A stretch of 64,000 nt of DNA from Brachynemurus nebulosus (lineage: Eukaryota > Arthropoda > Insecta > Neuroptera > Myrmeleontidae): assembly GCA_035578155.1 (NCBI GenBank), contig JAPWDM010000008.1, positions 29,227,280-29,291,279 of the forward strand. Reading direction: 5' to 3'. Numbering within the stretch: position 1 is the first letter of the stretch; the number at the start of each line of letters is the position of its first letter. Below the pieces are notes generated by a model, which saw only the letters and a list, made by a program, of their open reading frames with translations, had not been told where the DNA came from and ran no database searches. Positions 48,352-60,274 of the stretch are shown one piece after another. A program made the translations under genes and the position numbers.

Positions 48352-50331
48352 TTACCAAAAATTGTTACGCAAAATTCCTTCCGGTGGAAGTATAGCTCCA
48401 CTTTTTAAGATGTTATTTAAGAATACTTGCAATCGCACAACCGGGCCCCCGGAATCAATCTAAAACGAAAATAAAAATTTTATTATCTTAATTATTTTTT
48501 GACCGTTGACCCAACGATTGATGAACAGGATTTAAGGAGAATAAAACAAATTCCCATAGGAAACGTTTTCTATGGGATTCTGGGAATTTGTTTTATTCTC
48601 CTTAAATCCTGTTCATCAATCGTTGGGTCAACGGTAAAAAAATAATTAAGATTACAAAGTGTACTCAAAAATATTCTTCATCTTCAAAAATTTTATTATT
48701 TATTTCAAATGTAACAAAATATAACTGCGTCTCGCATAAGGAGAGGATGTGTTTGATTGATTGTCGGACTGGAGTGGCACACGAACAAGCGGTAAGGTGC
48801 TTGGCTAGTAACAAACAGATCCGGGTTCGAGTCCCAGCCGATCCAGTTTGACAATTTTTCAAACACTATTAGTTTTAGACGTCGATATTGGTGAAAAATG
48901 ACAAAGAAAACACTTTCGTATATTTTTTTAATATGCCTTCTGTGACTTCAAAAAAGAGTAGAAGTCCTAATTTCTTTTTGGTATCCAAAAATACCTCTAA
49001 ATTCAACTTACTGTTTGCTTATTTACTGGAAAATTAAACAGGGTCGTGTTTCAATGTCTAGCCATCAATATCTGCCCATAAATCTAACATTCCTATATAG
49101 CTAATTTCCGTAAGTGAAAGTGTTGCCCACTAAGAGAACCAGCAATTGTATAGTTCTATCTCACTTATTTATGTGAGGTCTGATTCATTATGCGCAAGCG
49201 TTGCGACTTTAATAGAAAAAATAAAAATTTGACAGACGATTTGTAAACATGTAAACATGCTCCATTCTCGGACATGCGCATAACATTTGAAGTCTAAATG
49301 ACAGAGACAGATGTATGATGGACGTATGTATGTCTGTACCGTTGGGTCGTCATCCTTTTCCGGACCTCTATTAGCAATATAGGAGTGCTAGATTTATGAT
49401 AGTGCCATTGGAAGGATATAACGCACATGTATCAAATTTGTTAAGACATTTTAAGTGAGAATAGGAGAATTATAACTTATGAGAGCTTTGCTAATCCCAA
49501 CCGTATAACTTATGAGGGGCTCTACTGTAATAATAATAACATTCCAAAAATATACCAATTTATATTTTGCAAACAAAACAGCACAAATGTTGTGAACTAT
49601 CAACATCCAAAAACAAACTTTGCTACTGGTAATAAATTTTTAATCACTTGTTCGCGTATCTAAATTTTACAAAACCCAATTTGTTGAAACTATTTCTGTT
49701 ACTATAGTACAGGGTGAATAATTTGAGAGTTGAATTTATATTGAAAATATCAGGAAATCAAATAGAACCGGGAGATTCTGGGTTCGATTCCCGGCCGATC
49801 CGGATAATTTTTTCAATCACTTTGTGATTTTTAATTTAAATAGAGGCGTGTTTTGATATTTTGCCTACTAGCAAAATGAATGACAATAAGGCATTGAATT
49901 GAATGACAATTCAATTTGCCTACTGGCAAAATGAATGACAAAAAACTTTTACAAGTGATGTGCTAAAGGAAAATACACTTTTTGGAGAATTTTTTTTTTT
50001 TTTTGAGGAACTATTTATTGTAATAAAAAAAACAACTTTTGTTCATTAAACTACATATAACTAAGTGTCTCTTAAATTTTTTTTCTCTTTTTGACTTTCC
50101 ATCTGCCCTTGTAGGCCTGTTAAAGGTCACAGGCCCAAAAAAAAAAAAAACGGTGCCAAATATTCAAAAAAAAACTATAAGTCCGATTGGAATAAAACTT
50201 GATGCATCGTCTTTATAATGGTGTTTTTTGTAAGACTATCTAGAATCAGCCCTTAAAATAAAAAATTCGATTTTCTAGCACACCTGAAATGTAAAAAAAC
50301 AGCAATTTTTCGTACATATTTTTTTTTAAAA

Positions 50332-50427
<96 letters not shown>

Positions 50428-53400
50428 TTGATGAGCTGATGATAGTCTTACAGTTTTTGGTAGTGTTTTTTTTTATGAACTAAGGTTTTCTCAAATATGT
50501 TTTAGAAACCGAGAAATCAGATTTACAAAATTAACATGTGACTTTCAACAGGCCTACAAGAGCAGATGGAAGGCCAAAAAAGGGGGGAAAAATTCAATGT
50601 ATGTACTCTTAATTATATGTACTTTAATGTGCCAAACTTTTTTTTTAAAAGCTTTTATTTAACTTGCTATGTTAGTATGTTGGTTTAGATCAAATCTTGG
50701 AATCAAAATTTAGACAGGTTCTAATTGAGCTAAAGGTTTCAAATTTTGCATACCTGTCTAACCTTGATGACAATGCAATATTGTATAATTAATTTTGCCC
50801 TAAATCGCCCCAAACCAAAATTTCTGATTTTTAGTCCTGTGCAACTTTTTGACATTTCGGATTGTCAAATATTGTCCATTGATTTTACATTGCAATTTTT
50901 TGTTTCCATAGTTATGTTTGATTAGGGAAAATTAATCGATTAAAATATAGGTAAATAAAAAAATTACTTCTTTAATTTTTTTAAATTAATTGTGATCAGA
51001 CTAAAAAGTAAAAAATAAATTAAAGTAAAAAAAAATGTTTTTTAAGAAAAAGCTTTTATTTAAAAATGGGCTAAAAAAAATAAAATAACTTTTGAGTGAA
51101 GTTTGAAGCAATATGTAACATAATTTATAAAAGCTTGAGGCGTTTAATTAAGTTTGGTAACTACTGAAAAGTAAAATAGCTACACTTATATCCAAAACAG
51201 AAATAATTAATGATAACGCCTCAAGCTTTTATAAATTATGTTGCATATTGTTTCAAACTTCACTCAAAAGTTATTTTATTTTTTTAGCCCATTTTTGAAA
51301 AGCTTTTTCTTAAAAAAAACATTTTTTTTACTTTAATTTATTTACTATAAATGGTTTCTCCAAAAAAGTGTTTTTTTTTATTTTTTTTTATGACATCACT
51401 TGTAAAAGAATCCTTAAAAAAGTAAATTACATTCACGCTATTTGCTATTATTGAATAAACCAAACCTTTTCTAAACGTGGTAGATATTCTTTGTATATAA
51501 ACTTAATAATTTTCTTAAACTGTTTTCCGTAAGTTGACAGCATTGTATTTCCTGCAACATCTAATACATTAAATAGAGCGGTTGCTGTGATATCAATCCG
51601 TGGTTCCAAATTTAATAAACAACTGAGTAGTCTCCATCCATATCGTATTCCATGTGGATTTGGTACACTGGAATACATTCGATTCTGTTTCGTTACCAAA
51701 ATCGCTGCATACAATCGAATAATTCCGGACATTCGTTTTAAAAACTTATTTTGTTCTTCAATGCCTTCATCACCGTAACGGTAACCTAACGATCTAAACG
51801 CAATTTTATAAAAAAAAATTACTTTCAAAAGTAAAAAAATTACAGCATCGATTTGTTTAGTAATACACTTTGAATAGATAGAAATGAATGGGGAATTTGA
51901 CTAATTTTGAGAAACTATTTTAAAATACGCATATTTATGTAATATGCATGTATTTAATTTTAATTTTTAAAGATAATGCCGAAAATCGTTAGAAAAAATT
52001 TATTAAATATTTGTTCTCAAAATTTGCACGAAAACGTTCATTAGCTTCAATTACGTCACATTCTCTAGATAGCAACAGGTGTCATGTAACTAAGAAAAAA
52101 ACTGTTTATTTTTCTTATAACTAGAAAAAAAAATTGTTGATTTAAAAAAAAATAATTAAATTCCAATTAATTTACATAGTTATATTCGCTAACCGGAATT
52201 TACGTAGCGACCCTAGTGGCGACAGTGTTGAAACATAAGAGAATGCAACGTCACAGCCCATTCCTGCTGACGTATAATTTATAGCTGAAAAATATTAATT
52301 TTTTTAAAATTAAATAAAGATAGTTAGGATGAATTAACATAATAAATTGCTATCTTTTATGATCAATTTTCATTAAAATTTGTTTTTATTGTTTTTCTTT
52401 GATACTGTCAAATACCCCATTAGGCTATTTTAAAAGTTTTGTTTTTGCATATCAGTTAAGTGACTTTTAGGGCTCCGAAGAGACACTTTCGTCTTTCGGA
52501 GTCCTTATAATCTCATTATGTTTGTCAACAATTTGGTACATGCTTATATTTTACTGAAAGTTCAATAGTGTAAATCTTTTGTTCTTTTTTTTTTTTTATT
52601 TTCAATAAATTCTGTAAAAATTATCAAAAAAATAACTGTACATTTTTAAATGAAAAATTGGCACGAAAATAAGTTCATTGTAATGATATCACGATTTGAA
52701 AACAAACAAATGTCAATGTCAATCTTTGTAACCTCAAAACTTTGAGTATTTTCATAAGATGACAAAATAAAAGTAAGTATTTATTTGAAATATGGTCGAT
52801 TAATTACTGTATAATATTCAATCTAATAGAAATATTGAAAATAAAACACAATTTCACTTTGTCGCATATTAACCAAAGTTTCTTTGTAACATCGATTTCT
52901 CTTCAATAAAGAGTATACTCATCGTCATCACTTTCACCTAGAATTTGACTTTCATCTTCAGAACTCGAAGTGTTGAAAATTCTTCTCTTATCTGAGTTAG
53001 AACAATCAAGTTTTTCGAGGAAATACTTCAATTTATTGAAATATACGGAAATATTACTTAAGTCAGACATACAAATTTTACAATAAACGAAAAAAAATGG
53101 TATTTATAGCATAAATTATTCACAACACTCACAAAAGAGATGTTGCTAACTATAATGAACGACAAATGTAATCTGTCATTTATTCTGTTTCATTTAAATG
53201 CATGTACGAAATGTGCCACCGTTCCCCTACATATACAAGTATTAAATACGCTTACAATATATTTTAACGTACAATAATTAATAATCGAATAAAAACTTAT
53301 TTCGTATTAAATATTGCTATTAAACATTACATACTGTTACATTAATCACTCTGTATACTATTGATGTGTGTAATATGTATTATTTAAAAACACCAAAAAA

Positions 53401-56400
53401 TATACTTCTTTCTGCCTCACACCTGTATTACTAAACGAACCGATACTGTATTTTAAATTTTTTGATAATTACTTGTAATATTGTTCAGTAGTTTGCCCTT
53501 CAACTTGCGGGAGATACATAGGTACTAAATAGATGCACTCCCGATAAAAATGAGCAAGTACTAATTTTCCGAAATCTGGAAATTTTGTCCATAACGCAAC
53601 AATAACGGCAGCAAATGCAAACGCCGATTTTGGATTACTTGATACCATAAGATCCCCTTGTCGCTGTTTAAATAATTAAAGAATTTAATTAATTAATATG
53701 TAAATAACAAAACAATTTTAATATGTCCGGTTTATAATGGGTTGAAATGCTTTTAACTGTGTAAAAATATTAATTTAAAACAAAGACCAAGAAAAAAAAT
53801 CGTAGATTTTACGCAAATAAATAAAATTTGAGTATGCGTACCACAAATTTTTTTGCCAATAAATCCATACAATACGGTAAAGCTTCAGGATGTTGTGTAA
53901 CTGATACGTATGTGTTTCCCACTTCTACGGTCTGGCCAGACAATAATCTTGATAATCGATTAAACTTATCCTAAAAAAGGATCGATATAAAAACTTTGCA
54001 AATATAAAATAGTATTATAAATAATTTCCGTTTGCAAAATCATACCGATTAACCCGTGTTAACGCATCTTGATGACAGTCGATTTTGCCGCCATTTTGTC
54101 TACTATGCCTGCCACCTATTAGAATTTTCATTTGGGCTAACTCTGTACGCACTATATTTGTCATAGAAATATTAGTTTTCATGATTTGTTTGTAAAAGTT
54201 TTAATTTTCTAACATTTTGGATATTTAATTATCCTTCAATAATATTGAAATTTTAAATATTTGAAATTGATATAAAAATATATAATTTATTTGAATATGT
54301 TATAGTGTATGAGGTGTCTGGTCTACCTTCTTACCCGGGATTCAAACCACAAGAAATGCAGGTTCCAGTTTTCTCTGAGTAAATAGCAACCGTCCAGTTG
54401 AAAAACAATTTAAAAGGGTTCAAAATTTTATTTTTGTAAAACATATCAACGTAAATATGGATTTACAAAAGTCCTATCAAAAAAAGAAAAATTTAAGTCG
54501 TGAGAAACGGAAATTATTTACAATTCAACTCAACTAGATTTTCTTTCCAAAAAAAAAAACATTACCGTTAAATGAGCTCCACTAACTGCTGTTATAGCAT
54601 TAATTGGCATATTAATCGCTTTTTGACAATCAAATCGATATTTCTTATATTTTTCATCGTTTAATAAATTTTTATATGATGATTCGTAATTTCTTAAAAA
54701 TTGTTCTAAATTTTTGTAGGTGTTATAAGATTTTAAGCTAACATACTCCTTCAATGCAAAATCTGCAAATAAGAGAGAAACAACGTTAGAAAAATTTCTT
54801 TTTTCTACTCCTACTATTAAAAGTAACATTTTGTGCACGGCTAACTATACGTAAAAATTAACAATTGCCCACACTGTGCGGAAATACAGTGGGAAATTAT
54901 TTCCCACGCCTTAATATAATAAAAAAGTAGGCTGTTCCGTTAGTTTAATATATAATATATAGAAATAATACTAAAAATATACATATATGTATGTTGATTA
55001 TTTATTATTGTTTCCATAGTTTCAAAGTATGCTTTGGCAAAAATTTGAACATCTTAGCACTGACATTATAAATTTAAAAAATTATTACTACGTATTTAAA
55101 TTTTATTTTAATTATTTATGTTAAATTTTACGAAAAAAAAAAATGTGCTCGTAGAAAAAGTATAGTGTAAAATATGTGGGAAAAGCTTGCGGGCTCGCGC
55201 AACAAACTCATATTCGTAAGAAATAAGCCTCTTTTCCCACTTATTGTACAGTATACTATTTTTTTATAATCTAAACGTCCGCCATTTTTGGCGTATGTGA
55301 CGACACAAGGCATACCGGGTTCTTAATATTGATACTAGAGATGCTAGTGTTGTACGTCAATTTTTAGCAGATTATTTGATTACTAACGAAAAGCTAAAGA
55401 AAAGTTAACTTTCAACAAATGTTACAATAAAATTAAATATCGGTCAACAGCGAGTCGGGCTCGCACAATTACGGTTCCGTACAATGAACAGTCAATAGAC
55501 AAAATTAAACTATTATTATTTATATATATTTAAACCTTATCCAAATTTAATCTCCTAGGCTAGTTACGTTACAGGATTAAATTCTCTCAGGAATGTTGAG
55601 GCTAATAGAAGCAATTTTCCGAACCAAATTTAAGATATTTAGATAGAATAGTTTCCAAAATATTAGTGTATAAAAATCACAGTTTTGAACACTCATTGAG
55701 TGACTGATTTATAGACTATCAACAATCTAGGACGGTGATTCTCAAAGTGGTTTATATCGACTCTCAGGAGTCGATGACAGCCTGCAAGGTCCACGACAAT
55801 GGAGAAACAATTTACGGGCTCTTAAATAGGGGTCTACAATGGGGTAGGTTTAGATCTACAGTGGGGTAGGTTTATTTGCGTGTCGTAAAATGAGAAATTA
55901 GTGACACTTTTTTTTTGCTCGCCACCTACATTTTTCCTGACGAAAAAAGGAAGTTATATTTCTGGAAGTTGTTGTTGAATTTGTACAGAAGGTCTATCTA
56001 AAACCGAAAACCATGGCAAATGGTCTACGAGACAAAAAAGTTTGGGAACTATTGATCTAGGGCAATTGAAATCGAGCTAAAGCTTCGGAATTCGAAATAG
56101 ATAGTGTTTAAGGTAATAAATACTAGATAACTAAAAAAAGTCAGTAAAAATCAACCATTTGTAATACTCATCAAAAAAAAAAAAATTAACTAGGCGCTGA
56201 CAGAAAATTATTTTTAGATACCGTCAAGAGAGTTTACTTTAGTCCGCCGGGGTAACTTTGGACACTCTTCGGTAAAAAGATGTTTCCTTTTATAAATATT
56301 AGAAGCAGAAAGTTTTTACATTTATGAATTATTATTACATATTACACATTATACTTGTAGTCAATACACTATACAGGTAATTTCATTTTTAAACATTCAT

Positions 56401-57912
56401 AGGTCTGTATCACTGGCTGTTTTAGTTTGATGGTTATGTGTATTCATAATAACTGTGAAACTTTTGTCAGTGCAACTGATTGTATTCGCTTTTATAAAAA
56501 GGTAAGTACTTTAATAGGATCTATAAACAGTTGTTAAACATTAACTAAAGTTTCTAAATGATATATTTCATTGTTTATTTCTTTTTTGAAAAAATGTTGC
56601 AAGATAACAAAATTGAGCCTGAATGGGGTAACTTTGGCCAATCTTATAAACTGTGTTTTTTCTGGGCTATTATTGTAAAATAAATTAATAAACTATTCGA
56701 ATTATTTACTAATATCATTATTTTACTTTCAAGTTTCAACTGAGATTCAAATGGCAGCGGAATCAAGTAGGTATTCCCAAAAATTACATATGAAAAGTTG
56801 GCGAAGAAAAAAACGCTTAAAAGAAGGCTACTATCATTGTCTCTTATGAAAAACAATACGATTTTGGGTTGATTTACAAGATGCCTGATGGAGGTGAAGA
56901 AAGGCCAACTGTTGACTGCATGGAAAAAAAAATAAGTGCTGAATTTGGCCTTAAAAAAAGGACAAACTTATTTACAAATGGGAAAATATTGTTTCCAAAA
57001 TGAATCCACCAAAACTCTTAAATTTCAGAGGACATTTCAAAGTTCCTGAACTGGATATTTTTTGCTTCGTTATAACTAGGTCTATTTAATTTAGTGAAGT
57101 ATCACAGCAATTTTTTCTATATTATTTGGTCTATTAACTGTGCCTTATATCATAACTTATCATAAAGAAAACCGAAAGGTAACTTTGCCTTAAAATACCT
57201 TTACTATGGATTTTAAACAATTAAAATAACAAGTGGCTAAAGTAACCCCAACCCCTGGGTAACTTTGGCCAAATTTTTAAAAATATAAAAACCACCAGAA
57301 TTATACAAATACTGTTTTAAAATTTTTTAAAATAATATGCTGCCAATTGTATAAAATATATCACAAGGAAATTTTGAAAATGTTATATTTTGGGCCAAAG
57401 TAATTCCACTTGACGGTAATACAAATTTTAAAATTATTACTGTTTCCCCTTGTTACTTAAATTTTTTTTCAACAACTATTACACTTTCACCGCAGTTTTT
57501 CTATAATTTATAAATCAATATAAGAAAAAGAGTAATTAAAGTTCTTTACCTGTATTTGGCTTTTTCTTTTCTATTTCGCTTTGCTGACTTTCTTTATTAA
57601 CATTTTTAGTTTCGGTAACCTCCTTATTTGTTGTCTCTTGCGCCTGAGTACTCGATGGTAGAGATTTTCGCTTACTTTCACTTTGTTCAGCTTTTTTCTC
57701 AGTTTCATTAGCTTTAGCTTCTAAATATTTTTCTTGAAAAATGTATTAAAAGATCACTTTTAATAGTTTAATACAATCAATTTTAAAAATAACTAAATAA
57801 TCTCTTTACTGAATTACTTACTTAACTTTACTAAAATCATATTCTGTACGTCTTTAATAGATTTTAATAATGATAGTGCCTCCTCGAGCGTATTTGCTTC
57901 AGTATCCTCACT
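48352..57912 (-). CDS. Gle1: mRNA export factor Gle1, seven 3' exons
   Basis: Exons 57912-57822, 57732-57550, 54762-54566, 53970-53842, 53663-53473, 51793-51466 and 48459-48352 join in frame to 408 aa plus stop. Gle1 activates the DEAD-box ATPase DDX19/Dbp5, with IP6, at the nuclear pore during mRNA export. The first two exons encode a charged Lys/Glu-rich stretch, the linker before the C-terminal helical domain. Then come YRFDCQKAINMPINAITAVS, KFNRLSRLLSGQTVEVGNTY, VTQHPEALPYCMDLLAKKF, FPDFGKLVLAHFYRECIYLV, FLKRMSGIIRLYAAI, NPHGIRYGWRLLSCLLNLEP and the terminus ILPPEGILRNNFW. Acceptors are clear; the exon-6 donor (AAG|GTTTGG) is weak. The first exon listed starts after an acceptor in phase 0, so N-terminal exons (roughly 250 aa in relatives) are missing, probably right of the window. 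Confidence 0.93.
48486..48651. repeat. Long palindrome, 70-bp arms
   Basis: The arms 48486-48555 and 48582-48651 are nearly perfect inverted copies (TTGACCCAACGATTGATGAA ... TTCATCAATCGTTGGGTCAA), with a small second hairpin (CCCATAG / CTATGGG) at the centre. It ends 24 nt upstream of the acceptor of the last Gle1 exon, inside the intron. Confidence 0.9.
48757..48846 (+). repeat. tRNA-derived SINE
   Basis: GGTGCTTGGCTAGTAACAAA and GATCCGGGTTCGAGTCCCAG followed by CCGATCCA look like the 3' half of a tRNA, with a perfect Pol III B box GGTTCGAGTCC at 48824-48834. An A box is only loosely visible (TGGCACACG...GCGG). Related fragments are at 49765-49803 and 30291-30341, so this is a repeat, not a tRNA gene. 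Confidence 0.7.
49765..49803 (+). repeat. tRNA-derived SINE fragment
   Basis: GAACCGGGAGATTCTGGGTT, CGATTCCCGGCCGATCCGG carries the B box GGTTCGATTCC at 49781-49791. It is truncated at the 5' side and the following AT-rich tail differs from the copy at 48757. Confidence 0.65.
49943..51410. mobile_element. Inverted-repeat element enclosing foldbacks and (TA)n
   Basis: Outer arms share TTTTACAAGTGATGT and a 'CACTTTTTTGGAGAA' block in inverted orientation. Inside, 50088-50135 and 50540-50585 form another inverted pair (CATCTGC...TTGTAGGCCTGTT) around a (TA)n tract at 50340-50422. A third inverted pair is listed next. It is in Gle1 intron 6, ending 56 nt before exon 6. Confidence 0.65.
51013..51344. 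repeat. Foldback with about 128-bp arms
   Basis: 51013-51142 and 51217-51344 are near-perfect inverted copies (for example ACTTTTGAGTGAAGTTTGAA and its inverse; TATAAAAGCTTGAGGCG) around a 74-bp spacer. Confidence 0.85.
52469..52507. repeat. GGCTCCGAAGA hairpin, copy 2
   Basis: GGGCTCCGAAGA and TCTTTCGGAGTCC pair around a short loop. It is the reverse-oriented relative of 25001-25033 with matching flanks (TTTTAGGG and TTAT(A/G)AT). It is in Gle1 intron 5. Confidence 0.7.
52903..53070 (-). other. Small acidic open frame, 55 codons, function unknown
   Basis: The frame starts MSDLSNISVYFNKLKYFLEK and ends in a Ser/Asp/Glu-rich tail (SSSEDESQILGESDDDEYTLY). It lies inside Gle1 intron 5 and is on the same strand. 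Its codons look more protein-like than other short frames in the window. It may be the N-terminus of a transposase-type protein (acidic starts are common in piggyBac) or a small intronic gene. No TATA box, partner exon or homologue was recognised. Confidence 0.25.
54806..55260. repeat. Dispersed repeat family A, copy 2
   Basis: This matches 12332-12825 but lacks about 40 bp of the palindromic part. It starts 44 nt upstream of a Gle1 exon boundary (54762) in intron 2 and supplies the apparent N-terminal residues of a spurious longer frame there. Confidence 0.8.
55733..56054. mobile_element. hAT-type MITE, 322 bp
   Basis: CGGTGATTCTCAAAGTGG and the reverse complement of CAATAGTTCCCAAACTTTTT form the ends, flanked by ATCTAGGA / ATCTAGGG (7 of 8). 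It is in Gle1 intron 2. Confidence 0.8.
56221..57416. mobile_element. TA-flanked pogo-like element, 1.2 kb
   Basis: The ends CCGTCAAGAGAGTTTACTTT and the reverse complement of CCGTCAAGTGGAATTACTTT are flanked by TA. 'GGGTAACTTTGGCC' words recur inside. Frames around 56750-57060 look like decayed coding (for example MPDGGEERPTVDCMEKKISA) but match no domain I can name. It is in Gle1 intron 2. Confidence 0.7.
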
Positions 57913-58150
57913 CTAAACAAATATAATCCAAAAATTTTAAAAAATTAAGTAAAGGTATATTCATAATAAGATATACAGTGTGACCTATGATATACAGTCC
58001 GTTCAGACGAAGATTACACATAGGAAATACAGAAAATTGTGTTTCTACGGAAATTAACAATAGCGCTTCATTTTTTCAAAATTTTGTTAGAATATTTTAA
58101 AATGAATCATTTGCAATTAAAAGTAAAACTTATTAATTACTAGTATATAA

Positions 58151-59204
58151 CGAGCGTTCCAAAATGATTGAGTCACTCGCGGTCACAAATTGCTGTTAAA
58201 ACTAACGTATACTGGTTTTTAAACCAAACGTACTGCACAGTGGAATATACATATTGGAATGTACTATAACATTGAGGAGTGAAACGACTAGAGAGAATGC
58301 TTTGTATTACAAATACATTAAGAAATTGAAGCAAAAAAATTGACTGATGTGAGCAAAAAAATTGACTGACGGGATTACTTTAATGGCGGTCAAACCATTC
58401 ATTTAATGGTTTATCTAATATTTATAAACAAGTCTCCGTGGTTACAAGTTGGGCTTACTAAAATGGAGTCATGCTTCAAAATTTAATGCCTGTGGTATCT
58501 CTAGGAAATATATGTTAATATGTTCGATTTAGTGCTCAGTGTACTATAACAACATACAGGAATCGCTTTCTACTTTGTAGATATGCATTTTTGTTTTGTT
58601 CATCCATCTGTCAAAGTGTATCATTTTTTGTGTTTTTCTGAAGCGTTCATTTATTAAATCGATTTTTGTTGAGTACTGCTTTCGTTCCTGTTAATTCTTA
58701 TTATCCTTAGGTAAGTTATTTGATATTAAAATAATAATACTTTGTTAAAATATGGAAAAAGTCAGCCATATTATAAATTATTGAAATAACAGTGGTGTTA
58801 TTCTCACAAATGTTTAATGTTTTATGTATTATTTTAAAAATAATAATTAATTATAAATTAAACATTCAAATTAATAATATAAGTAAATTTACGTTTTCTT
58901 TTATTGTAGAGATAGGATAGAAGAATTTTTAGACTGTCTTTGAAAATATGAAAAAAGAATGGCCAAGTGTATAGAAATGGGAGGCCAACATTTTGAGTCA
59001 TTTTTGTAAATTGTGAACAAAAAATGTATGAAAATAAAATTTTCTTAAATTAATCAAGTTATTTAATTTATTATTGAAGTACGTACTTTTTTTTTAATGC
59101 ACCGCCATTGGACGATAGTTCTGTACTTCCTATAACATAAGCGGCAAAATTGTTAAAATTATACACTGAATGACCTTGACGACTTAAGCAATTTGGAACG
59201 CTCG
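58151..59204. mobile_element. TIR element of unknown superfamily, 1.05 kb
   Basis: CGAGCGTTCCAAAATGATTG and the reverse complement of CGAGCGTTCCAAATTGCTTA start inverted repeats of about 37 bp ending in 'GGTCA'. No target duplication or coding seen. Confidence 0.7.
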
Positions 59205-59395
59205 GTACTTCAAATGGAGGAAAAATGGAAAATGAAAAATATGTGGTACTTTAAGGGAACGGAAGTGTCGGCTCTTTTTCACATCAAATATCTCTATAGA
59301 CAAGATTAATTTGTTAATTTTTGATTCTTAAATAAATTATTCAATAAAATTTGCTATCCAATAGTACTAAAATGTGTAATTTTTACTGTTCCATC

Positions 59396-60274
59396 TAACA
59401 TCTAGATTTTATAAAATTATAATTTTACGTTAAAATTATAATTTTATGGTAAAATTATAATTTTTTGGTAAAATTATTTTTTACGAGGTGTTTCACCTAA
59501 CATCTAGATTTTACAAGCCGATTATGCCGACTATAACCGATTGAAAAAAAGACTACTTAATATATAATAAAAAAAGAAAAAAAAAAATGGCGCCAAATGT
59601 CACTTTAGAGAAAAAAACTTATTTCTTGCATACTATTAATACATTTAATTAAAAAAATAAAAAGGCACTTTTTAAAAAACATTCATGGTCATTGTACAAT
59701 TTAAATTTAACATGGTACTAAATTTCAAGTTAGAATTTATTTTTTCATCAATAATGTTAGTAATTTTCATCAATAATGTTATGTAGTAAATTTTTTCGTC
59801 AATAATGTTCATTAAAAATAGATTTTGATATACATTTGCTACATCTGTCACTTTTGTACATGAAATTTTTTAATTTTCGCCATTTTTTTATTTTTAGGTA
59901 GGGGTTAATTTCAATTGAAAAAGTAGAAAAAATTTCTTTTATTGGCGATGCAAAGATTCTCACTTGTGCCTCTGGTGGTAAAATTAGAACTAGGATCAAG
60001 TAAAAATATACGTATACGATTAATGGGTGATAGAAAATCTAGTAATCCGCGCATAATTAGTATAGTACATTTTTTTTATCGACAATTAAATAGATAAAAA
60101 AATTTTTACTTGATACAGCTTCTAATTTAAAAAACCAGAAGCGCTCGCGTAATCTTTGCGTCGCCAATAAAATCTAGATTTTAAGTATGTTACACCTACG
60201 ATTACACTAAAATTTAAGTCACGCCCCCGTAAAATTATAATTTTATAAAATCTAGATGTTATTAAGTGGAACAG
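59396..60274. mobile_element. TIR element, probably TA-flanked, 0.88 kb
   Basis: CTGTTCCATCTAACATCTAG and the reverse complement of CTGTTCCACTTAATAACATC continue as inverted ATTTTATAAAATTATAATTT. Internal inverted text around 59930-59985 and 60130-60175 ('TTTGCGTCGCCAATAAAA') also resembles 36110-36150. No coding. Confidence 0.65.
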
